Source of the DNA: Dromaius novaehollandiae
Taxonomy: Eukaryota > Chordata > Aves > Casuariiformes > Dromaiidae
Direction of reading: 5' to 3'
Assembly (NCBI RefSeq): GCF_036370855.1
Contig: NC_088102.1
Span: 71,247,601-71,311,600, forward strand
Length of the DNA stretch: 64,000 bases
The notes under the pieces are model-generated. The model did not search any database. It saw only the letters and a list, made by a program, of their open reading frames with translations, and was not told where the DNA came from. The position numbers and the translations under genes were made by a program. Below are positions 36,252-50,019 of this stretch, one piece after another. Numbering within the stretch: position 1 is the first letter of the stretch; each line of letters begins with the position of its first letter.

Positions 36252-39200
36252 ACTTCACTGTGCTGGGGAATAGGGCACTGTGCGCATTGCACAGGGGAGG
36301 TGTTTTTCCCTGGCAGATCCCAGGGATGTGGTGTTGCAAAATCAAATCTCACATGCATGCAAGCTGGACATTTTTGTGCGCTGACAGTCTTATACACTGG
36401 AGAGGCCAGAGAATGTGTCAACAGAAAATCACAGGTCACGGTGCTGTGAATTGATTGCTAACACAGTGATGGAGATTGCAGAAGACCGGGCAGTCATTCC
36501 TGCTGACGACTGCACTGGCAGAAGAGAGGGTATCACTACAGCGATGGATGTGCTCCGTGGCTGTTCGAATCGCTGAAGCCAGGTCTCAGAAATAAAGAGC
36601 TCTTCAGCAGCTCTAGGAAAACCTGACCTTTGTCAGAGCTCTTTCGGGGCAGGTCTTCCCCACCACAGAAGAAAGGCTGGGAATTAATGCATCTCATAGG
36701 CAGCGTGGATGATCTGTGTATGTCGGGTAAAGAGTGCTCTGGCTCATTGCATGCCAGTGTTTGCTTCAGTGCACCTCTTACTGTGAACGACAAATTCATT
36801 GAGGCGAGGCTACGTTCAGAGCCAAAAGATGATGTGCACGTGGGTTTCAAATGTCAGCGCTAGCCACAGCTTGAAGCCGGTGGTTCCTGCTGTGTAGCTC
36901 TAGTGTTCAGCTCCTCCATGCGAAGACACGGAAATGTGTAGGTGTTTGGTTGAGGCGCGTCTTTTACTGAATGCGATCCCTGCATTTAAGAGTGCTGAGA
37001 AGTGGACTGCTCCAAGCGGTCTTTTTATACAGCTCCGGGATTGATGGCTCTGCCTTGGAAATCATGTGCAGTTTTACACATTATAATGTTACAACTGTCG
37101 GCACTTGTATTAGCAAGCCTAATTTTTCAGGAATTAAACTGCGTTTCATATAAGGTTTCTGCTGGACTAACAGAGGCCAGTGCCAGTTTGTACACATGCT
37201 TAGGAAAAACCTTCTCAAGGAAAAACATCATTTATTTTCTCATATTTATGTGAGTGCAAAACAATAATGCTTTATTAGATTAAGCTGCATTTTTGGGCTT
37301 CTATAACACGAAACCAACTTTGTTTTCCAGCATACAATACTGCATGAATTTACTCTGTAATTCCTGTTGGCATTTATTTTAATTAAAAACACTGAAGTTA
37401 CTAACTTTTGAGAACTGCCTGTTGCACATGTGTGGTAACTTTTGAGATATTTCTTAGTAGCTCTAGCTGGATGCTTTAGTTGAGATATCTTGTTTCGTCC
37501 TAGGTAAGGCTGCTGGGTGTTGGCATTGCAAGGAGTCCAATTTAAAGGTATGTTGGTTAAAGCAGAGTAGCACCTCCTATATGCCTGGGCTATAGAAAAT
37601 TAATTCTGCACAAATGCTGCAGGGTGAAATGGGGTATGTTCTATTCTTGTCACGGAGCATTTAAGTCCCTCTTCTTACTAAAAAACTCAGCTCAACCTTG
37701 AGGGCAGCAAACAGTGCTTCCATACTAATGTGCACTGCGTTGCTTCAAATACACAGTTTGTAACTACATAGGGACAGCAGAGAAACAGCCATGCCTGGAA
37801 CCTCCTCTTTCCCCGCTCAGTAGTCCCTGAGGCTGTGTCCATCCCAGCTGTGCCTGAGAAGACCCAAGAAGTGCTATGTTTTCTCCACCCATCCTCAGGT
37901 GCAGAGCGTAGCCACGACCGGCTCAGAGAGTGGGGTGCAGGGTGCAGGCAGAGAAGGAGCAGCCCCACGCCCTGCCTGCCCACGGGGAGCAGGGCCCCAC
38001 GCTTCTCCAACCCACCCCTGCTTGGGGGTGATCGAGCCTGACTCACCGCGGCCAAGGATACCAAGGCAGTGGAGTGAAATGCAATGCCTGGGCCAAAGTT
38101 AGTATGAAACGTGCAGTAATTTGGGGTTGATGGACAAGCTAAGGGGAAATCCCATTTTCTCCTCACCCTCGTACTAGATGGCTCGTTTTGCTCCCTGACT
38201 TGGTTGCCCCTGCAACCTCATGCTTTGCCAGGCACTGGCCACTGCTCACTCTCAGGTGTCCAGGAGGCTGTTGTCAGGACATAGAGCATATTGGGTGCTA
38301 TCTGTGTACATAAGCTTTGGTATAAATATATCCTTAAAAAGGAGAGCTCTTGCTTCTCTAGGCAGGCATGAGATGCAGGTGTGTCTGTGAAGGGAGATGG
38401 TCTGCGCAGGGGATTGCTCCCATATGGCTTTTTCAGGGCTGGTTTCAGTCTGTTACCTGTCTTCAATGAATAATTTAATAAAGCAGATTCTGCATATAAA
38501 CAGTGATACTCTGTTTATAGTGGACTAGACAGTCCTGAATTCTTCCATTGCCTCAAAGCAGGGAAATGAAGCTGTAATAGCAAACCTCTGGTACGAGCGA
38601 GGATGTTCTGAGGAGGGAACATGCGCTGAACTGCTCTGGAGTTGAACTGTTTATAGACTATTTGCCAAGTACCCTTTTTGGACAGGTTTTCAAATCAATA
38701 AGCAGTGCTGGGCCAACTATGAAAATGAAGGCAGAAGGACTGAGGCTTTTCAGTGTATATTCACTGTTGCTTATGGGGTGTATAGAGTTACACCACACTC
38801 CTTCTCAGGATAACATCAGTGATGATTCTGGTCTGTGTTACGTTTCCACAGAAAACCTTGTTCAGGAGAATTCAGCAGTTCCTTTGATTCTTTATTTTTC
38901 TAAGAGTTTTTGAGAAAAAAAGTCACAGTGGCCCAAATTCTGCGTGGTGCTTGGCCAGGACACTTGCAAAATTTGGAGGAAGCTTTGCCGAAAGAGCACA
39001 CGTTGTTCACTGTTTTGGGATCTCAAGGAGACTGAACAGTGTGATGCCAAAGTATTGGGCAAGTTTGTTAGTTACCTGTTTTGCCATGGAGGAGCTTTAG
39101 TAAGTTAAAGCATGCTAAAATATTGATGCAAAGTGTTTATTATGTAGACAAAGAAACTGGAAAGACTGCAAAGTGTTCGGAGCAAGAATGAGATGTTTAT

Positions 39201-41285
39201 GTCTGGTGGTTCGAACTTATGTTCCACCTCAGAGGAGCACCCGAAATTGGGGAAATCTACATCATTCATCCTTCAAGAAAGCAGACATAGCAGCATGCAT
39301 CTGTCAGCACCATTGCACAAGAGCAGTATTAATGTGACTACTTCATTCTCCCTTAGTGATCAGAGAGGAGATTTTTTTTAAGCTTTAGAGAAACATGGGT
39401 GAAATGCTTATCCACACAGTACATCCGACAGCGGGTTCTTGGTTCCCTCTGTACCCTACTGTCCCTCTGTGCCATAATATGAGGAGAGAGGGTGGTTAAT
39501 TCCTGAATAATTGCCATGTAGCCCTGTTGAGCTTGCTCTTGCTGCCTTTCTGAAACAGGATTCTGGGGGGACCTTCCCAAGTGGAGTTGCGAGGCTTTAG
39601 TTACCCTTTTTATAACCCCTTTGAAGCCAGAAGCCACACCACCATTTGATGACCACGACCTTCATGGCTAAGATGTTGTTTGAATGAACACTGCAAAACA
39701 CATGCTGTGCCTTGGCATTAAAGGAACCAACTCAAACGATTGCATTCCCACCAGCACAAAGGTGGAGGATGAGGGCTTTTCATCTTCTCCCCCATGTTCT
39801 GGTACCCTTTTTCGGGCTAGCTGCCAGGGATGCTGTCAGCATTGCTGGTGAAGTTTTCCAGGGTAGCAGCCTCACCATTGTGGCTTTTTGCAGTCAGTCC
39901 TCCAACATTAGCATGAGCCTAGGTACCCTTCTTGTTCTCTCTAATTCTCATGGCTCTACACTGGGTTCTTTGGTCTCAGCTTTCACCCTGCTTTCAGCTT
40001 TCGAAGACCTGGCCATTGTGGGAGGCGCTAGGAACCCCATACAGAATTGCCCTGAATGTAAGGACTCGTAACAGTAACCCGACTCATCTAATCCTTAGTG
40101 AAGATAATTTCCCAGTGAGTTAAATGGAAGTTTGTATTTAAGTACTGTATAACTTGGCTAGGATCAGTCTTTAGTTCCAGAGTTACTGGAATCAGTGGGA
40201 TCTGCTCCTCAAATCCTGTATTGACCTCATGAATCTTTACCTGTTTTCTGGAATCAGAAAGTTGGAGAGAAGGGGCATGTAGAAGAGAATGGTGAAAATT
40301 TCAGGAACAGAAAGTAGTAACAAAGTTTGTATGGAAGTGTGCATCATAAAAAAAATGGGTGAATTGCTTCCCCTCTTAATGCAACTGGTATGTTCTTTGC
40401 TCCTTATTTTCATTTTAGGAGCACAAAAGGGAAGAGAAGGAGGTGGGAATTTCCAGTTCAGTGCAAGTATGAGGGGCTAGAAACAGCATAAGAAAACCTT
40501 TTCCCAACAGGATTTTCAGACTGTTTTTTTTTAAGACTGTCTAGAGGTTGAGATAAATTGATCAAACTTTGGATTTTGATAAGCACCTAATCTTTAGAAT
40601 TTAAATACGTAATTGAGCTATTATGAAAAGACAAAAAAATTCTGGATAGCTTTTTTTATTAAATGTTAAGTTCACACATCTCAGGTAAATTACGTTTAAA
40701 GCAAGTATCCAGGTTGCCAAATCAAGATTTGGGGTTGATAGAGCCAGACTGAACATGAATGGTTTCCCATGCTCCTTGAATTCAATGCCATTCAGTAGGT
40801 TTTCCTAGATGTAGTCTGAAGAAGAAAATGCACACAGATGTCCAACACAATGTAGAAAAGAGTAGACTTAGAGAGACTGAGCCTGAGGTCAGTGAACCCT
40901 GTATGATGAAGGGATGGGGAAACTGGGTTTGGGGGAAGGCTGGGGATGGAGACAGAGGCTTTGGGGTTCTCAAAGCATGTCATTAAATGACAGACATGAC
41001 CACTGCCTGGCATCAGTGTGGCAGGAAGCCTCAGCACCCAGGCCATGCTGGAAGGGCCCAGCAGGATCTGCGCTGTAACCGGCCAAAGAGTGAATTGCTC
41101 CTCCTCCTTTAGAGGTAATTTTTCCCATTTGGCATTTAGTCAAGACTGTGCCCAGCAGCCAAAAACCTGTCTTGTGATGCCCCTGGGACAGGTCACTCAG
41201 CAGGTCTGCTCAGGCTGGCAAAGGCTGTGGTGGCAAGGCAGGGGCTAGCGCTGGGGCATGGGTGCCAGGCGGGTTCAGCCCCAAG

Positions 41286-41356
41286 GCTGGCTGGCTGGAC
41301 AGATGCACGGAGGATGGACGGGTAGATGGATGGATGGACAGGACGGACAGACGGAG
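41286..41356. repeat. Degenerate (GGAT/GGAC)n tetranucleotide repeat
   Basis: GGCT, GGAT and GGAC units occur in imperfect tandem, including GATGGATGGATGGACAGGAC. It is an interrupted microsatellite. Confidence 0.75.
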
Positions 41357-44300
41357 GCATGTGCTGCTCCATCTCCCAGCGCCTCTCTGTCGCTTGCTTT
41401 CTGCAGAGGAGAGAGCCACCAAAACCTGTGAAAGAGGGTTAAATGGAAGTGCCGGAAGACAAATGAGCAAGAGGGACAAACAGGGAAAACTTAAGTGAGA
41501 AGTAGGGGAGAAAGATCTCTTTTGAGAGAGGAGGTGAGAGAGGGTTTTGACAGGGCATAATCTCCTCTTAGCCGAGCAATTTGCCAGCGGCATGAGGGCA
41601 AGAGGTGCTCTGGATTGCTGTTTGTCGTCTGCTGTGTAGGTGTGGGTTGACGCTGCGGGACATGAGGCCCACACAGCTGGAGAGAGAAGCACCGAGCAAC
41701 TGCAAGCCCTGCTGCAGCCTTTGCAGTCTTCCTGGGAACACCCAAAAACCAGTGGCCCCCTCTGAAACCCAGGTGGGAGAAAGGAGCTGGAAGCTTCAAG
41801 GTGTCCTCCATGAAAAAGCTGGGACCGCGTGAGCCGCTAGCCAGGTGGAAACGTCGTGCCACAGGCAAAGATAAATGCAGTTCACTTTTGCACCATTTGT
41901 AGCCTTGCTGTTATCACAAACTGAGGCAAACGACAGAGATCTTAAAGGACAGAGAGGAGCTCATTTCTATCAATATTTTCCTCTCCTGCTTTTCCTCCCT
42001 TGAAGCCATTTAAGTGAAGGAACCCACAGTGGTCCGGTCAGGTTTGAACTAAATAGCTGTTTTGAGGAAGAGGGAGAAAAACTGTCCTCTGGGTCTTTAG
42101 TTTCTTTTTACCAGCTGAGCTCGTGGCCCAAAGACCATGCAAAATCCTCTTTCCAAGCCTCTTGTGAATGCAGTTTTCAACCTGGGCACACCAGGTATTC
42201 TTTTCTTTTCAGGGACGGTCTTGTGGCTTTATTGTTTTCAGTGACCATGGGGACATTTGTGATTGAAAAGAAATCTGGGGGTACTTTGATATGGAGGAGC
42301 CAGAAATATCAGCAAGTCGGGCTGCTGCTCCATCGGAAAAGGTCTGTTTTGCAGTGTGTTGCAGAAAAGATTCGTCTTTAATGTAACATCTAGGTGAGCC
42401 TGTTTTTCTTTTGTTCTACGCCAGTTAGCTCCGGTTTGTAAAAAGCAGGCAAAAGGCTAAACTTTGGGTTCGGCAAAATTAAAACCAGAGTGGCCAAGGG
42501 GGGCCCGGGGTTCAGCATGGCAGCACATGCATGTTGCTCTGAAATTCAAACAAAGCTGTGGAAGCATGGTGTTTTCATTTAAACCAAGCCAAACACAAAG
42601 GAGTGGTACTAAATCTGTAGGGAGCGAGAATGAAAAGAAACAAGTCTCAGTTCTATCACAGCCGGGAGGAAATTGAAAAGGAAAACAGGGAACCAAAAAG
42701 GCAGAAATTGAATCAAAACTGTTTTTTCACTTGGATTGATCTGTGGGGTTATAAGCAAGAGATAAGGGATTGTTTTTCTTTGTCCTTTTAATAATTTCAA
42801 TGCCCTGGTTAAAATTTTCAATAGACTTGATAGATGTCTTTTTTTTTGACTCCAAATCACAAATTTATCTTAAATTACAGAGTCTCCTATATCACCCTGG
42901 AAATATTTGAAATTTTCATTCCGGCATATTCAGGGGAATTTTTTTTACAAAATAAAACATGAAGTTTAAAGAAAGAATTAAATGATCAGACTTTTTCCAG
43001 AGGACTCATCACCTTTGTTAAAAGCTCCAGGGTACTATGCCTTCTGAAAGCCAGCTCAGGCCTACGTAAGTGTTTTCCGTGGTTTTAAGGAGACTAAATT
43101 GGGGCTCCTACTGTCTGAAAATCTCACTTGGAGAAAAAAAAAAACACATAACATACTGAAAAAGTATTGGTGAAGCAAGAGTTCTTGCCTGCGTCCTTTT
43201 TGGGCTGGATTGTGTTACTGTCTGGCTTTAAGCAGCCCCTTCCGAATCTTCAGGCAGGATATTGTGGAGGCCAAGAGTATCAACTGGGTTCAAAAAAGGG
43301 ATTAGTCATACTCTGGAAGCATCAGTCCAATAGCGGGCTGAGCGATGGCTGCTTCGGGATGTGAAGAGCAGTTGGCTGAGCCACATCTGGTGATTACTAG
43401 CAGTAACAGAAGAGCATTCAGGGCCTAAAAGCCCAGCTTGCTCAACCAGGGCCCTTTCCTGGCGAATTTGTTGCTGTTGATGGTTCACTGAATCTTGGCC
43501 GCCTTCGGAGCACAATATTTACATGTGCAGCCAGACATTTGTCTGGGTGTGTATATATATATGGAAATGAGGCGGGATTTTTCAGGTTGCGATGACAGGC
43601 AATGGATGAATATGGTAGCAGGTCACTCTAGTATTTTGGAGGGGAACTCTGAGATTATTTTAACTAAAAAGAAAGGATCTGCTAGATGGGACATTTGGAA
43701 GCGAGACCTGAGCTGAAAGGCATCAGCTGTGATACTTCAGACAGCTGCAGATTTTGGATGTCAGATCAGTTTTTGAACACCTCTTGTAGCGTTTGGTATG
43801 TTTGGATCTGACCCAGTTCTTAAAAATGTATTACTACAATTAATTGTATCTTAAGTCTGAGCTCTAACCCAGCCAGCTTTTTGTACGACAGCAAAAGCAA
43901 AGTGCAAATCTTGCTGTGAGGTATTGTTTAAATCTGAAATCACAAGAACATTACTCTAGTTTCTTGTTAGGACAGTCCATCAGATTAGATTTCTGAGGAT
44001 GTCCTGGGGATTTTTCTCCAAAGTAGAGTATTTTTTTCCCCCCTCTGCTCTAAATTTCCTTGGAAAAGTTCCTGAAAAAGCATTTGGCCAAAAAGCGTAC
44101 TACTTCTAGCACCCAGGCATCACATATCTCCAAGGATATTGTATCCTCTCCTACTTTTTGTCTGTGAAGGCATAATCAAAAAGCCATGGAAATCAGCAGA
44201 AAGATTCGAATTATCCTTGGTGAGTTTTGAATCAAATGTTTTGGAGTGAGGAATCGAGAGGCACAACAGATCTTTTGCTGGTGTCAGACATCCAATGGAC

Positions 44301-47300
44301 CTTCCTTGTACACTCCACAATACTTAATATATGAACCTAGAGCAGCGTCAATAATGATTTTGTAAGGACGATTTGTAATCCTTGTTTCAAAGTGAGGCTT
44401 GTTCAGCAGTTGCTATGCAATCACCTTTTCCCTTTCTGCTGAAGATATTCGTGTCAGGAGTCTCGCTATGTGCTCATTGACTGTGTCAAGAAAAATGAAG
44501 ATTCCTGACCAACACAAACATCTGGAGCTTGGCTGCTGGGAACGTTTGCCAGCTACGCTGCAGCCTTCAGCCCCTTGCCAAACGCAGGCTTTATGTCCTT
44601 TCCTGGAATTTAGCGGCAGAGGGCAAATCCTTCAGCCTTTAACCCAGGCACCCCCTCTCCAAATTAAAAGACATTTGTCTGTGTAAGGGCTGCAGGATAG
44701 GGCAGAAAGACAGCGGTTGAGAAAGCATGTTAACTCAATGAATGCCAAGTCAGGGATGGGGCCATTTCCTGCATAGTTTAACTATAGCAATCAACACAGA
44801 TGAGCATGATATCTGCTCTTGATGCTTCATTAGCTGTTGCCCCTAGGACCCTGCCCCATTGCTTTTCTAACCCTGGCTGCAAAGATAAAGTCTGTATTTT
44901 GCTCTCTAAAAATTGGTGACAGAGCTGGGAATAAGCCCTGGAGTCGCCATTCCCTTTCCCTTCTGTTCTCCAAGAATAATATTGGTTAATACTAGTAACC
45001 CCATGTGGGAAAGGGCCCATCAAATGTTCATTTAAAGCACTGTAAAATAGTTCAGCTACGAACAAGGCCTTGGAGGTACTGGCTGAGAGATACGGGTGCA
45101 TTAACTAATGTGCTGAGAACATTAGCTCGGCACAACTGTTGGCATAAGCTATATACAAGGACGCTATTTATTTGAAATAAATATTAAGTGACATTCAGCA
45201 GGCGCCTCTGACTGCTGCATCCTGAGCTGGGGCCAAAATCCGCTATTAATGTGAGCACCTTTTCAGTGACTGCGGCAGACCCCTATTCCCCAGGCACCCT
45301 ACACAGCGTTCGCACCACGCCAGGCCCAACAGTCTGCAACACCAGGCATAGTGTTCGTTAGCGTCTGGCGGTGAATTCCACCCTCCCTTTGCTCGGCTGG
45401 AGGATTTCAATGTTTGTCGGGCTGCAGCTCGGGAGATGGGGAGTCTGCGCCTGGATCGGCAGCAGAGCCACTGCTCGTCTTGCATTCGTTTAGCACAACC
45501 ACCACCTGGCATAATGAGGTGCTGTTTGGGGGTTTAGAGGTGCTGTTGTAATTAATCCATCACTGCTTACTTAAGCAACATGCATACGTATTACAATTTT
45601 GACAATTTTGTATTTTCCACCAGGATTCAGATGGCTGGACTTGTTACACTGTGCTGATACTTGAGGCTGTTTTCTGATCTTTCCACGTGTAAAGCCGGTC
45701 ACTTTTAAAACCGTTGCCTTCCTTTTAACTTCCAGGGGAACTGGAAAGAAGGAAAGCCTCACTGCAGGCTCCTGGCTCCACCACCTCGTTGACATGTTTT
45801 TGATAGAGCATGAAGAAACGAGCCACAAGGGCGAATTCAGAGTAAATCTCGCACTACATGCAGACAGGCTTGTCTGACACAATCTCTTACCTTTGCATGG
45901 GCTTGCTGTCCTGTGCTCACTTAAGTTGCTCCAACGAGTGTAGTTTCAAAGGGGATTTCTAAATCTGGCCTTATCCATAGGATGCAAGGGTTCACAGCAT
46001 TTTATGGGGGGAGGCTGTGCTCCCTCTGGGATCTCTGCCACTCATTGCTGCATGAGGTATGTGACTCCCATGCCTGCTAACTTGGTCACCTCCTGCTTAA
46101 GGTGTTCTTAAATTATGTCGGTCAGTTATAGACTCTACTACTGCATTTTCTTCCTGCTTGAGGGACTGGATGGTTAGGAGCCATCTCATAAAAGCTTTAG
46201 ACATCTAAAAGTATTGGGTCTAAGTTAGACTTTCAGCCTGACGCTTGAGTCTCTGGAGGAGATTAATGCCCTACTCATACTTTTTATGGCCTGTGTCTAC
46301 AGGTGCAATTTAGGTGATTAACCTGTACTAGACACTTCCCTTTTAGGTGGCTGAAGTTGGTGAAATGAATCCCATGGCAGAACTCAAGGTTTAGGAGCCT
46401 AGATATACCTATGTAGGGAAAACAGACACAATAAGAGGGCTTTTAAAACTGCAGCTCTCAGCCACCGGGTTTTTTGGGGGGGTGGTTGTTAGCTTGCTGG
46501 ATTGAAATGCTCAATCGGAAATGAGATACATGTTTTTAAGAGAGAGAGTAATTGTCTAATGCAGTGACTCTCTGGTCAATGGTTCACTGAGAAGTATTTT
46601 CCAAAAGCAATATCCTGACTCAGCCACAGCCCTCTGGCTTGTGACTACAGTGGGTAATTTGGGGAGATTCTGCAGTCTGGTTTTGTTAGCAGATGAAGTG
46701 ATTATTGCTGTCCCCTCTGGTTGCAGGCTCCTTTGGATCTATGCTGTTGGGCTGGCATGCAGCTACACCTCTGCAATGTTATGGTGGCAGGTCTGTTTTC
46801 AAAGGCAAAGTAAAGCTAGAGGTGGGCGACTTCCCAAACCTGTACCTGCCTTGAGAAAAGCAGTTGCAGTCTCCAGCTGTGCCAGGCGATCCCCCAGGAA
46901 CAGTAGCAAGCAGCCGGCAGTCCTTTCTTAACCCCTTCCAGTTAGGTTTGTTGGAAAATAGTTGGCACCCTCTCCTCCTCCTTATCAGTAAAACAGTATT
47001 TGCAGGGTGAGGGAGGCTGCGTTGGCACTGGCAGCAAATGCCTGGGATGCGGTTCAGGAGGGCTGTAAGAGCTTTCTCTTGTCCAGTGGTCCTTCCTACA
47101 GTGCCCTGCCTACAAATGAAGGCATAGTTATTTTTACATGCCTTAAAATAAGAATTATTACACAAAATTATGGAGTGATTGTTTTTAAAGATCATAAGGA
47201 TTTGGAGATTTTAAAGTGATTAACATAAATAAAATAAAAATTTAATTGCACATACCTGTATTTTGAGATGTGAATCTGCAGGAGAGAGAGAGTCGTTTAA

Positions 47301-48784
47301 TGTTGTTTTATGAGATCTTTTTCAAAGTTAGTTTGCAACAATTTGACATAAACACAGAAAATAGGCTATGTCTGATGTAGGAAAAGCTTGAGTCAAAGCC
47401 AGCTGAGGTCAGACTTTGTGGGTTCCCATTGCCGGCAGTCAGCTTTGGATCAAGCGCAAAACAAATAGAAAAAGGAATATGGAAGACGATTAAGAAATCA
47501 AGCAAGCAAACAAAAAACCCCCAACACACCAAACCAAATTGAACCTTTTGGGTTAATGGCTACCTACAAAACATTATCAAAAAAGCAAATGCACATGAGT
47601 TAAACACCGAAATAACCAGGAATATTTCTTGGTCTCGGAAGCACCAAGCGGTCCTTTAAATCCTGAACTCCCGGATACATTTGAGAGTCCAAGCAAAAGG
47701 GGGACCCCCACTTTTGCTAGAAGGGGTTCCCCGCTGCCAAGGTTTGTACATTGGAGTCTGAGTCTCAGGGCTTTCATTTAGCTTTTGCTCTGTATCCAGA
47801 GCAAGTGAGTGAAAATAGGCAAGGGCAGAGAAGCATTAGGCTGCTACTCCCTGAGCCTTAGGGTGAAAACAGAAGTATTGGCTTTAAACACTTGTTAGAG
47901 CTGAGATGGTGCAACAGAGAGGCTTGGAGGAAAGCTGGGGTTATGGAGAAGCTAACTAAATCACTGCCTGAAAACAAAAAGGCTCTGGGGTCTGCCATCC
48001 AGAGCCGCCTGAGCAAGCTGGCTTTGGCCAGCTTCAGGAAAGATGATCAAAACCAAAGCCTTGAGTCCAAATCTTTTCAGCAGCAGTGGGCTTCCCATTC
48101 ACAGCCCCATGTCAGAGCAGCTCTCTGCAGTGTGGCATGGCACTAAGAGGTTATTTCCAGGCTGATGTGTTCTTCCCAGAGTCGACTGCCAAAAGAGCAT
48201 TAGTTTCTTTCCATGCAAGTCTAGTCCATGCCACAACCAAATGGGAGTGTTTCCTTTCCCTTCTCTCTCCCTGAGAGTCTCTTCTCTTCCCTTCTCACCA
48301 AACTTTTGTTATAGGCTGATCTAATTTTTGTCTTTCTTTGCCTATAACAATGCTAAAGCTGGCTTTTCTTTTTTTGCCCCCCTGCAGTCATCCATGGTAA
48401 ATATTAAAGCCCCTGCGGGATGCATACCTTTCCTTTACTTCTGTACTCATGCTTGGGAGAACATCTCCCCAGAGATGGCATGCTGTGATCTTTCTGATGC
48501 TGATTGGTAGCATAACTGAATTTACTAGGGTACCCCAAGTGCTCCTAGGGCCTCTTCCTCCATGAAGGAGGGGTTGCTGCAAGACTAGCTGAGGCTCTAA
48601 TTAATTTTGCCTTCCCCCGAGCCACAGCATAAATCAGAATTAGCTGTCAGCCAGCAGGATGAGGCTGTAGCTTGCGTGGCCCCCAAAGGGATCCTGTGTC
48701 CCAGCACCACTGGGTGAGCCCAGCCATGAGGATCTGGCTTGGGTTAGGTGTCAACATCTCCTGGGAGCTCCTTTAGGTCTCCTC

Positions 48785-49424
48785 TCCTTTAGGACATGGA
48801 AGTCCTGGTGGACAGCAAGTTGACTATGAGCCATCAATGTTCCCTTGTGGCCAAGAAGGCCAACGGCATCCTGGGCTGCATTAGGTAGAACATTGCCAGC
48901 AGGTGAAGGGAGGTGATCCTTCCCCTCTGCTCAGCCCTGGGGAGGCCACATATGGGGTGCTGCATCCAGTTCTGGGCTCTCCAGTAGAGGAGAGATACAG
49001 AGCTACTGGAGTGAGTCCAGTGAAGGGCTCCTAAGATGATCAAGGGACTGGAGCATCTCTCCTATGAGGAAAGGCTGAGAGAGCTGGGACTCTTCAGCTT
49101 GGAGAAGAGAAAACTGATGGGGAGCTCTTTATCAATGTATATAAAAGTCTGAAGGGATGATGTAAAGAGGATGGGGCCAGACTATTTTCAGTGGTGCTCA
49201 GTCGTAGGACAAGAGGCAACGGGCACAAACTGAAACACAGGAAGGTCTATCTGAACATGAGGAAAAACTTCTTTACTATGGGAGTGACAGAGCCCTGGAA
49301 TAGGTTGCCCAGAGAGGCTATGGCGTTTCTATCCTTGGAGATATTCAAATGCTGTCTGGACAGGGTCCTGGGCAACAGGATGGATGATCTCCAGATGTCC
49401 CTTTCAACCTGCGATTCTGTGATC
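48785..49424 (+). mobile_element. CR1 LINE, 5'-truncated, 3' end intact
   Basis: About 640 bp of the CR1 3' region run in order. GTCCTGGTGGACAGCAAGTTG comes first, then GGCCAAGAAGGCCAACGGCATCC and the TACAGAGCTACTGGAG block. CTGAGAGAGCTGGGACT, ACAAGAGGCAACGGGCACAA and AATAGGTTGCCCAGAGAGGC follow. It ends at the GATTCTGTGATCC terminus typical of CR1. Translation from 49191 gives the end of the CR1 ORF2 product ([14 protein letters not shown] motifs), broken upstream by frameshifts. It is moderately diverged and inactive. Confidence 0.92.
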
Positions 49425-49707
49425 CCCAGTCCTGCTCCCTAGGGTTGAATATCTCCTTTCTGATACTGTACAGGCTGTTGAGTTACCAGCATCCCTCCTG
49501 CGGAGAGCTGGCTGCAGAGAGCATTTCCCAGTGCTGCAAGGGTATATAGTGCCATATACAGTCCTCAGCTCATCCTCAGGGACGTCAGATGTTCTGGCTT
49601 GAAACTGTTGTGCAAGTATGGGCACATGACTTGTTACATGCTTTGGGCAAAGCTGGGCAGGAAGCAGCTTTGTATATCCTATGTGAGATTTCCCTGATAT
49701 GCATTTT

Positions 49708-49728
49708 CCCCCCCCCCACAAAAAAAAA
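49708..49728. repeat. C-run followed by A-run
   Basis: Ten C, then ACA and an A-run. It is a low-complexity tract with no identified parent element. Confidence 0.8.
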
Positions 49729-50019
49729 GTACAGTCCAAAGATCTGAATTAGCTACATTGCAGGTAAGTTTTCTATTAAAATACAGCCTCTCTAGTGAAT
49801 ACATCTTTCTCCATGCCTTCTCACAGCTATTAAGCAAAAACTCTCTCCTGGACCTTGAAACCTTCCCAGCAAAAGCTTCAGCAACACCAGCACATGTGAA
49901 CATCCTTTTTGTTCTTTTTTCTCTGCATAGACCTCTTTCCCAGTGAGAAGATGTTGAGTCAAAAACTTCTCTGCCCACCTAAGCCCAGGACTCTTGGGAG
50001 AGGACGTTCCTGCAGCTCT

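Larger units (their letters stand above)
35401..48784. other. Long intergenic region, no gene recognised
   Basis: I found no P450 exon, no other known protein, no RNA gene and no clear mobile element over about 13 kb upstream of CYP1C. Visible items are a consensus XRE at 36242, a GGAT/GGAC repeat near 41.3 kb and a short TA run near 43551-43561. The longest open frames (about 160 codons at 37687-38166 and 41210-41692, minus) do not resemble known proteins. Confidence 0.5.
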